Source: Pseudomonadota bacterium
GTDB lineage: Bacteria; Pseudomonadota; Alphaproteobacteria; Acetobacterales; Acetobacteraceae
Direction: 5' to 3'
NCBI GenBank assembly: GCA_021807975.1
Contig: JAKBCJ010000113.1
Location: forward strand, 1-11,491
DNA length: 11,491 bases
Shown here: positions 5,733 to 11,491 of the stretch, one piece after another
Layout of the letters: every line of letters begins with the position of its first letter
How positions within the stretch are numbered: position 1 is the first letter of the stretch
Notes under the pieces: model-generated
The model's input: the letters and a program-made list of their open reading frames with translations, nothing else
Database searches by the model: none
Told to the model about the DNA's origin: nothing
Translations under genes and position numbers: made by a program

Positions 5733-6536
5733 GCATCTCTCGCCATACCGGAAATGCCGTCCCGCACGGCCCCCGTAACGGCCCCGCCCATGCCCGCACC
5801 CGCGCCCGCCATCGCCCTGCTGCGCGAACGCATCGCCCGGATCGGGCATATCCACGCGCGCGGTCCGGCGGAACGGTCCATCGCTTTCGGCATCGACGCC
5901 ATCGATCGGGCCCTTCCCACCGGGGGCATACGCACGGGCGCGCTGCATGAAGCCGCCTCGGCCGGGGCCGACACCGAACATGCCGCCGCCGCCACCCTGT
6001 TCATCGCCGGAATCCTGGCCCGCCTGGACGGCCCCATCCTGTGGGTGCTGCGTCAGGCCGACCTGTTCGCCCCCGGACTGACCGCGGCCGGATTGAACCC
6101 GGACCGAATCGTCTTCGCGGAAGCCGGCAAGGCTGTACTGCCGGTCATGGAGGAAGGCCTGCGCCATCCCGGCCTGTGCGCCGTGGTCGCCGAACATACC
6201 GGCCGGCTGAGTCTGGTCGCCTCCCGCCGCCTGCAACTGGCAGCGGAACAGACTGGCATCCTGGCCATCCTGATCCGCCGCGGCCAGAGCTTCGACGACC
6301 CGGCCCTGAACGAACCCACCGCCGCCTTCACGCGATGGCGAATTGCCGCCCTTCCCTCTCAGCCCGCCTTGCCGCATGCCCCGGATACACCCGGCGCGGG
6401 CCGAGCCCGCTGGAGATTGGATCTGACACGATGCCGCGGCGGGGAGCCCGGAAGCTGGATAACGGAGGCTTGCGATGCGACGGGTCGTCTCGGTCTGGTT
6501 TCCGACACTGCCGACCGATCGGTTATGGCGGCCTGA
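5727..6536 (+). CDS. imuA: ImuA, RecA-like SOS mutasome accessory protein
   Basis: A 269-residue protein of the ImuA family, the usual size. After a low-complexity Pro/Ala leader (about residues 10-28), the family core starts at LLRERIARI and includes AFGIDAIDRALPTGGIRTGALHEAA (53-77). This is the RecA-like region, but the GKT of a true P-loop is not visible there. The C-terminus RWRLDLTRCRGGEPGSWITE is characteristic. ImuA binds ImuB and RecA-type filaments to assist DnaE2-dependent lesion bypass. Two starts are possible. ATG 5727 lies inside the LexA box and would coincide with a transcript start predicted from TATGTT, giving a leaderless mRNA. ATG 5754 (MPSRTAP) would leave the operator outside the gene but has no good Shine-Dalgarno. 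I keep 5727 with low certainty on that point. The 3' end overlaps imuB by 62 nt, and the family-typical C-terminus shows that the overlap is genuine. Confidence 0.9.
   Translation: MFASLAIPEMPSRTAPVTAPPMPAPAPAIALLRERIARIGHIHARGPAERSIAFGIDAIDRALPTGGIRTGALHEAASAGADTEHAAAATLFIAGILARLDGPILWVLRQADLFAPGLTAAGLNPDRIVFAEAGKAVLPVMEEGLRHPGLCAVVAEHTGRLSLVASRRLQLAAEQTGILAILIRRGQSFDDPALNEPTAAFTRWRIAALPSQPALPHAPDTPGAGRARWRLDLTRCRGGEPGSWITEACDATGRLGLVSDTADRSVMAA
6461..6468 (+). promoter_or_regulatory. Strong ribosome binding site of imuB inside imuA
   Basis: AACGGAGG lies 6 nt before the ATG at 6475 and is a near-ideal Shine-Dalgarno sequence. It is embedded in the imuA coding sequence and fixes the imuB start, so the two reading frames overlap by 62 nt. 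Confidence 0.8.
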
Positions 6537-7959
6537 GGGGGAGCAGCGCCCCGATACTCCCGTGGTCACCGCAACCAGCCGGGTCGTGGTATCGGCGAAC
6601 CAGATCGCGGCGAGTCTGGGCCTGCGTTCAGGCATGAAGGTGGCACAAGCGCAGGCCCTGGTACCCGGGCTTCAGGTTCATGATGCGGACCCGGCGGCCG
6701 ATGCGGCGTTACTGCACCGGTTGGCGCAAGCCTGCCTGCGCTATGCCCCGCTGGCGGCGGTGGATCTGCCGGACGGACTGTGGATCGACGTCACCGGCAG
6801 CACGCACCTGCATGGCGGGGAAACCAGGCTGCTGCGCGATCTGGTCGCTCGGTTGCAACGCCAAGGCCTGACCGCCCGCGCCGCCGTCGCCGACACACCG
6901 GCGGTCGCGCATGCCGTTGCCCGTTTCGGCGCGGGCGGCGTGGTGCCACCCGGTTCGGACGTCATGAGCGGATTTCCGATCGAGGCGCTAAGACTGCCCG
7001 CCGATATGCTGGCCAATCTGCGGCTGATGGGGTTCGAGCATGTCGCCCCCCTGGCCGCCGCCGCAAGGGCGCCCCTGGTGCGGCGCTTCGGGCCGGTGAT
7101 TGCGGCAAGGCTGGATCAGGCCGCGGGCGTTCTGTTCGAACCGATCGTGCCGATCGCCCCCAAAGCGCCGATCCAGGCAAGGCGCACCTTTGTCGAGCCG
7201 CTGCTGACGGCGGAAGCCTTTTCCACCGTCATCGCCACGCTGGCCGCGGAGGCCTGCGACGCGCTGGAAAAAGCCGGCCTGGGGGCTCGCGGCCTGGATC
7301 TCCGGTTCGAACGCCTGGACGGAACCGTTCAGGCCATCCGCATCGGCACCGCCCGCCCGGTGCGGGATGCCCGGCATCTGGGGCGCATGCTGGATGAACG
7401 GCTGGAACGGGTCGATCCCGGCCCCGGGGTGGAGGCGATGCACCTGATCGTCGCCAGGGCCGATCCGTTGGGCTTCGTCCAAACCGCATCGTCCCTGCTG
7501 GAGGATACGCCCGCCGACATCGCCCCGCTGGTCGATCGGCTGACCAACCGGCTGGGAGAAACCGCTGTCTATCGTATCGCCCATCTGGAAAGCGACGTGC
7601 CCGAACGGTCGGTGCGCATCGTACCGGCATTGACCCGCCCAACCGGTGGTTGGCCCGCCGATCTGCCAAGGCCGGTGCGGCTGCTGAACCCGCCGCAGCC
7701 GATCGAGGCGATGGCTTTGTTGCCGGATCATCCCCCGGTCGCCTTCACCTGGCGGCGGGTGCGCCACCGGGTGCGTCACGCCGACGGGCCGGAACGCATC
7801 GCCGGGGAGTGGTGGAAGCGCGATGGGGAATGGTCCTCGGTTCGGGATTACTTCCAGGTTGAAGACGATAGCGGCCGCCGCTTCTGGTTGTTCCGAAGGG
7901 GAAACGGCAGCGATCTTCGGACCGGAGATATGCGATGGTTCCTGCATGGGCTGTTCTAA
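6475..7959 (+). CDS. imuB: ImuB, catalytically inactive Y-family polymerase-like mutasome hub
   Basis: A 494-residue Y-family (DinB/UmuC-like) protein matching ImuB in length and sequence: RVVSVWFPTLPTDRL at the start, ANQIAASLGLRSGMKVAQAQAL (41-62) and the C-terminus RRFWLFRRG...WFLHGLF. The first metal-binding aspartate of active Y polymerases is replaced by the VWFP segment (7-10). The Asp-Glu pair reads PDGLWID, so the aspartate (Asp100) remains and the glutamate is Gly101. Polymerase activity is therefore not expected, as known for ImuB. The established role is to contact the sliding clamp, ImuA and DnaE2 and to target DnaE2 to lesions. I did not identify a convincing clamp-binding pentapeptide. 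The start at 6475 has AACGGAGG 6 nt upstream. A 115-nt gap separates it from dnaE2, and transcription is expected from the LexA-controlled promoter before imuA. Confidence 0.93.
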   Translation: MRRVVSVWFPTLPTDRLWRPEGEQRPDTPVVTATSRVVVSANQIAASLGLRSGMKVAQAQALVPGLQVHDADPAADAALLHRLAQACLRYAPLAAVDLPDGLWIDVTGSTHLHGGETRLLRDLVARLQRQGLTARAAVADTPAVAHAVARFGAGGVVPPGSDVMSGFPIEALRLPADMLANLRLMGFEHVAPLAAAARAPLVRRFGPVIAARLDQAAGVLFEPIVPIAPKAPIQARRTFVEPLLTAEAFSTVIATLAAEACDALEKAGLGARGLDLRFERLDGTVQAIRIGTARPVRDARHLGRMLDERLERVDPGPGVEAMHLIVARADPLGFVQTASSLLEDTPADIAPLVDRLTNRLGETAVYRIAHLESDVPERSVRIVPALTRPTGGWPADLPRPVRLLNPPQPIEAMALLPDHPPVAFTWRRVRHRVRHADGPERIAGEWWKRDGEWSSVRDYFQVEDDSGRRFWLFRRGNGSDLRTGDMRWFLHGLF

Positions 7960-8074
7960 GTGGCCGCGGCGAAATAACTGCTCCAGCGGCGGCACGGACT
8001 ACGGGGCCCTCGTTCTTCCTCCGTGTTGAAAAATCAGCCCGAAGATCCAGCACGGACCAACCAGAACCCCTTCC

Positions 8075-11000
8075 ATGACAAAACCACAGTCCTACACCGA
8101 ACTCCAGGTCACCACGAATTACAGCTTCCTGCGCGGCGCCTCCCAAATCGAGGAACTGATCGACCGCGCCGCCGTGCTGGGCATGAAAGAACTCGCCGTC
8201 ACCGACCGGAACTCTTTGGCCGGCATCGTGCGTGCCTATCAATGCGCCAGGGACGCCGGTATCCGCCTGATCGTCGGCTGCCGTCTGGACCTGACCGGCG
8301 GCCCGTCGGTGCTGGTCTATCCAATGACCCGAACCGGCTATTCCCGCCTGACCCGCCTGCTGACGGTGGGCAAGCAACGCGCGGGCAAGGGGAAATGCAC
8401 CCTGCACTGGGCCGATCTGGCCACGGCATCGGAAGACCTGCTCGCCATCCTCTGCACCGACCCCACCACAGACAATCTTCAACGCCTGAAAGCGGATTTT
8501 AAAGATCGTGCCTACGTCGCGCTGACCCTGATGCACCGTCCCAACGACGCCGTCCGCCTGCGCACCATCGCCGACACCGCCGCCGCGTTCGGCGTACCGG
8601 CGGTCGCCACCAACGACGTGCTGTATCACGCCCCCGACCGGCGCATTCTGCAGGACGTGCTGACCTGTATCCGCGAAGGCCGCACCATCGACGAACTCGG
8701 CCACCGCCGGGAACGATCCTGCGTGCGGCATCTTCAGGCGCCGGACGAAATGGTCCGCCTGTTCGCCCGCCATCCCGACGCCATAGCGCGCACCCGGGAA
8801 ATCGCCGATCGTTGCCGCTTCAGCCTGGACGAACTGCGTTACCAGTATCCGCAGGAAGTCCGTATTACCGGACTGAGCGCGCAACAAACGCTGGAGCAAC
8901 GCACCCGGGAAAGTGCCGCGATACGCTATCCCGAAGGCGTTCCGGAAAAGGTCGCCGCGCAACTTCGTCACGAACTCGGTCTGATCGCCAGCCTGGACTA
9001 CGCGCCGTATTTCCTCACCGTTGACAGTATTGTCCGCTATGCCCGCTCCCAAGGCATCCTGTGTCAGGGACGCGGATCGGCAGCCAATTCGGCGGTGTGT
9101 TTCGTGCTGGGGATCACCTCCATCGATCCTGCCCGAAGCGACCTGCTGTTCGAACGTTTCGTCAGCGCCGAACGTAAGGAACCGCCCGATATCGACGTGG
9201 ATTTCGAGCATGAGCGGCGTGAGGAAGTCATACAATGGATCTACAACACCTATGGCCGCCATCGGGCGGCGTTATGCTCCACCATCATCCGCTATCGCGG
9301 CCGCGGCGCCGTCCGCGACGTCGGTAAGGCACTGGGCTTGACCGAGGACGTGACCGGCGCCCTGGCCTCTCAGGTCTGGAGCTGGAGCGAGGAGGGCGTC
9401 GCCGAGGAACACGCCGCGGCGCTGAACCTGAACCTGGAAGACCGCCGTCTGCGCCTGACGCTGGACCTTGCGCGCGCGCTGATCGGCTTTCCGCGCCACA
9501 TGTCCCAGCACCCCGGCGGTTTCGTTTTGACTGAGGACCGGTTGGACGACCTGGTGCCGATCGAACCGGCCAGCATGGAAAACCGCCAGGTGGTCGAATG
9601 GGACAAAGACGACATCGACGCCCTCCGATTCATGAAAGTCGATGTGCTCGGTTTGGGCATGCTGGGCTGCATGCGACGGGCGTTCGATCTGCTGTCGGAA
9701 CACAAAAATCAGCGTCTGGATCTGGCAACGATCCCAGCCGAGGACCCGGCGACCTATGCGATGATCCGCAAGGCGGACACGCTGGGCACGTTCCAGATCG
9801 AAAGCCGAGCACAGATGTCGATGCTGCCGCGGCTGAAGCCAAGGACGTTTTATGACATCGTCATCCAGGTGGCGATCGTACGGCCCGGCCCGATCCAAGG
9901 CGACATGGTGCATCCATATCTGCGCCGGCGCGACGGGTTGGAGACAGTCGATTACCCAACGCCGGAATTGCGCCGCGTGCTGGAAAAGACCCTGGGCGTG
10001 CCGCTGTTCCAGGAACAGGCGATGCAGGTCGCGATCACCTGCGCCGGCTTCACCCCGTCGGAGGCCGACGCGCTCCGCCGCTCCATGGCGACCTTCAAGT
10101 TCACCGGCGGCGTCTCGCATTTCAAGGAGAAGCTGATCTCTGGTATGGTCGAACGTGGCTACACACGCGAATTCGCCGACAGGACATTCTCCCAGATCGA
10201 AGGTTTCGGCAGTTACGGTTTCCCCGAAAGCCATGCCGCGAGTTTCGCCCTGATCGCCTACGCCTCCGCCTGGATGAAATGCCACCACCCCGACGTGTTC
10301 TGCTGCGCGCTGTTGAACGCGCAACCGATGGGGTTCTACGCGCCCGCCCAGATCGTCCGGGACGCACGGTTGCACGGGATTGAAGTGCGCCCGGTATCGC
10401 TGAACGAGTCGGCCCGGGACTGCACGCTGGAGCCGATTTTTCCAGTAGGCCACCATCTCCCCGTCATGGCGGGCGCCGACGCGGCGGAGGCTGTAAACCG
10501 CCCTCTCCCTCCCGTCATAACGAGCGCAAACCCGGTAACGAGGGGAGGACGCCCTTCCCTCCCCGTCATGGCGGGCGGAGGCCCGCCATCCACGCCTTGC
10601 TGTGCTGAACCGGCCAAAGGCGTGGATGGCGGGCCTGCGCCCGCCATGACGAAGACGACCTATGCTGTGCGCCTTGGCCTGCGCATGACCAAGGGCCTGT
10701 CGGAAGCCCATGCCACCGAAATCCTGAACCGCCGCGGCACCGGCTACCGTTCCATCGAAGACCTGTGGCACCGGCTTTGCACCCGCATGCCCGCGGACAA
10801 TCAGCCTTCAGCCCCCCGTCATGGCCGGGACACGCCCAGCCATCAAGATAAGGAAGCAGCGAAACACGACCTTCTCTCTCCCGTCATGGCCGGGCCTGTC
10901 CCGGCCATCCACGCTTCAACGGCTGGTGCGAAGATGGCCGGGACAGGCCCGGCCATGACGGGGAAGGAGCCTCCTTACGTCCCCATCGCCGCCCTCGAAC

Positions 11001-11491
11001 GCCTGGCAGAGGCCGACGCATTCCAGGCCCTGGGCCTGGACCGCCGAACAGCGCTGTGGGCCATTAGGGGGCTGTCCAACAGCAGACTGCCGCTGTTCGA
11101 CACCATCCAGACCGAACCCGACCCGGAACCAGAAGTGGCCCTGACCGCGATGACCGCCGGTCGGCAGGTCGTCGAGGATTATCGCAGCACCGGCCTTTCG
11201 CTGCGCCGCCACCCGGTCAGTTTCCTGCGTCCCGACCTCGCCGCGCGCCGCATCGTCCGTTGCGCCGACCTGGAAACCATCCACGACGGCAAGCGGGTCG
11301 AGGTCGCGGGCATCATCCTGGTGCGCCAACGGCCCGGCAGCGCGCGCGGCGTGCTGTTCGTCACCATCGAGGATGAAACCGGCCACGCCAACCTGATCCT
11401 GTGGCCCTCGGTGTTCGAGGCGCAGCGGCGGCTGGTGCTGTCCGCCAGCATGATCGCCTGCCGGGGCAAATTGCAACGCGAGGGCGAGGTC
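8075..11491 (+). CDS. dnaE2: DnaE2 (ImuC) error-prone DNA polymerase III alpha, 3' end outside window
   Basis: An open frame of 1139 codons with no stop, cut by the window edge. The N-terminal PHP domain (from ELQVTTNYSFLRGAS, 9-23) is degenerate, as usual in DnaE2: the His/Asp ligands of replicative DnaE are Thr/Asn here. The palm has GRGSAANS (332-339), PDIDVDF with Asp374/Asp376, and VDVLGLGM with Asp523, the expected catalytic triad. FPRHMSQHPGGFVLT and the FxxxTGGVSHFKEK fingers region are conserved. After residue 787 (CTLEP) come about 75 extra residues, then RLGLRMTKGL and the first helix-hairpin-helix. About 61 extra residues follow, then the second HhH (IAALERLAEADAF) and the OB fold (about 1065 to the end). 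Both extra stretches are palindromic repeat DNA read in frame. The ATG at 8075 is the only start fitting family homology, though no good Shine-Dalgarno precedes it. It makes error-prone lesion-bypass synthesis under SOS control. Activity with the insertions is inferred from the preserved frame. Confidence 0.93.
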   Translation, partial: MTKPQSYTELQVTTNYSFLRGASQIEELIDRAAVLGMKELAVTDRNSLAGIVRAYQCARDAGIRLIVGCRLDLTGGPSVLVYPMTRTGYSRLTRLLTVGKQRAGKGKCTLHWADLATASEDLLAILCTDPTTDNLQRLKADFKDRAYVALTLMHRPNDAVRLRTIADTAAAFGVPAVATNDVLYHAPDRRILQDVLTCIREGRTIDELGHRRERSCVRHLQAPDEMVRLFARHPDAIARTREIADRCRFSLDELRYQYPQEVRITGLSAQQTLEQRTRESAAIRYPEGVPEKVAAQLRHELGLIASLDYAPYFLTVDSIVRYARSQGILCQGRGSAANSAVCFVLGITSIDPARSDLLFERFVSAERKEPPDIDVDFEHERREEVIQWIYNTYGRHRAALCSTIIRYRGRGAVRDVGKALGLTEDVTGALASQVWSWSEEGVAEEHAAALNLNLEDRRLRLTLDLARALIGFPRHMSQHPGGFVLTEDRLDDLVPIEPASMENRQVVEWDKDDIDALRFMKVDVLGLGMLGCMRRAFDLLSEHKNQRLDLATIPAEDPATYAMIRKADTLGTFQIESRAQMSMLPRLKPRTFYDIVIQVAIVRPGPIQGDMVHPYLRRRDGLETVDYPTPELRRVLEKTLGVPLFQEQAMQVAITCAGFTPSEADALRRSMATFKFTGGVSHFKEKLISGMVERGYTREFADRTFSQIEGFGSYGFPESHAASFALIAYASAWMKCHHPDVFCCALLNAQPMGFYAPAQIVRDARLHGIEVRPVSLNESARDCTLEPIFPVGHHLPVMAGADAAEAVNRPLPPVITSANPVTRGGRPSLPVMAGGGPPSTPCCAEPAKGVDGGPAPAMTKTTYAVRLGLRMTKGLSEAHATEILNRRGTGYRSIEDLWHRLCTRMPADNQPSAPRHGRDTPSHQDKEAAKHDLLSPVMAGPVPAIHASTAGAKMAGTGPAMTGKEPPYVPIAALERLAEADAFQALGLDRRTALWAIRGLSNSRLPLFDTIQTEPDPEPEVALTAMTAGRQVVEDYRSTGLSLRRHPVSFLRPDLAARRIVRCADLETIHDGKRVEVAGIILVRQRPGSARGVLFVTIEDETGHANLILWPSVFEAQRRLVLSASMIACRGKLQREGEV
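10436..10660 (+). repeat. Palindromic repeat block 1 inserted in frame in dnaE2
   Basis: About 225 nt (75 codons) separate the conserved DnaE2 segments CTLEP and YAVRLGLRMTKGL, which normally lie a few residues apart. The block contains a partial unit (CTCCCCGTCATGGCGGGCG, 10457-10475), repeated exactly at 10559-10577. It also holds a diverged unit of another type (about 10508-10548, CCTCCC/GGGAGG ends) and a large inverted pair. 10564-10598 and 10617-10651 are inverse copies of 35 nt with one mismatch, separated by 18 nt. Each arm is itself palindromic around GGCGGGC/GCCCGCC. Encoded peptides are rich in Gly, Pro and Ala (PVMAGGGPPSTP, GVDGGPAPAMT), suggesting an unstructured loop. Block borders are approximate and inferred from where DnaE2 similarity stops and resumes. 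Confidence 0.85.
10793..10975 (+). repeat. Palindromic repeat block 2 inserted in frame in dnaE2
   Basis: About 183 nt (61 codons) lie between LWHRLCTRMP and YVPIAALERLAEADAF, positions that are almost adjacent in ordinary DnaE2 proteins. Three units are visible: a diverged one (10817-10847), and a pair at 10881-10908 and 10934-10961 that are perfect inverse copies over 28 nt with a 25-nt spacer. The first of the pair continues to 10916 (GGCCATCCACGCTT). The core here is GGCCGGG/CCCGGCC rather than the GGCGGGC/GCCCGCC of block 1, so two sequence variants of the same element are present. The translation includes SPVMAGPVPAIHAS and KMAGTGPAMTGK. Borders are approximate. Confidence 0.85.

Noticed and set aside
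7745..10771. Two long minus-strand open frames (7745-9262 and 9272-10771) opposite dnaE2
   Set aside because: They mirror conserved polymerase coding sequence and have no recognisable protein signature, so they are antisense artefacts.
10457..10961. CRISPR array in the repeat-rich part of dnaE2
   Set aside because: The units are palindromic, inverted in pairs, unevenly spaced and lack unique spacers of constant length.
10436..10975. Insertion sequence or transposon in dnaE2
   Set aside because: There is no transposase frame and the blocks are only about 200 nt. They fit small non-autonomous palindromic repeats instead.
8075..11491. dnaE2 as a pseudogene broken by repeats
   Set aside because: Reading codon by codon gives no stop or frameshift, the catalytic aspartates are intact, and conserved sequence resumes after both repeat blocks.

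Overview
The window looks like chromosomal DNA of a high-GC alphaproteobacterium. Rhodospirillales, perhaps Acetobacteraceae, is my best guess. Three things support this: an imuA-imuB-dnaE2 mutagenesis cassette in that order, a perfect alphaproteobacterial LexA box (GTTC-N7-GTTC) at its head, and dispersed palindromes of the type whose translation reads PVMAGPVPAIHA. The genus is inference.

Layout. Positions 1-180 hold no gene I can support. A RidA/YjgF-family gene (181-531, +) faces a four-gene cluster on the minus strand, and a strong stem-loop (579-612) lies between them. The cluster, in transcription order, is SDR oxidoreductase (3660-2908), methylmalonyl-CoA-epimerase-like VOC protein (2890-2489), two-domain rhodanese sulfurtransferase (2487-1621) and a second SDR oxidoreductase (1445-666). 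The first three genes are packed with gaps of 17 and 1 nt. The last is set apart by a 175-nt spacer that carries palindromic repeats. The cluster looks like a small catabolic or detoxification operon whose substrate cannot be read from sequence. Upstream of it, also on the minus strand, is a hybrid sensor histidine kinase (5550-3778) with two membrane segments and almost no periplasmic part.

After a 176-nt divergent intergenic region, the SOS mutasome operon runs rightward. imuA (5727-6536) encodes a RecA-like accessory protein. imuB (6475-7959) overlaps it by 62 nt and encodes a Y-family-like protein lacking the polymerase acidic residues. dnaE2 (8075 to the window end) encodes the error-prone replicative-type polymerase and is cut by the right edge. 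The family picture is that LexA cleavage after DNA damage derepresses the operon, ImuB acts as the hub that bridges the clamp, ImuA and DnaE2, and DnaE2 carries out lesion bypass.

The most unusual observation is in the 3' third of dnaE2. Two blocks of palindromic repeats (about 10436-10660 and 10793-10975; about 225 and 183 nt, both multiples of 3) interrupt otherwise conserved DnaE2 sequence around the predicted helix-hairpin-helix region. I read this frame codon by codon from 8075 to 11491 and found no stop. The blocks would therefore add about 75 and 61 residues to the polymerase and leave the conserved flanks intact. This resembles the in-frame palindromic elements known from Rickettsia genes. 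Relatives of the same repeat lie in the spacer at 1533-1591.
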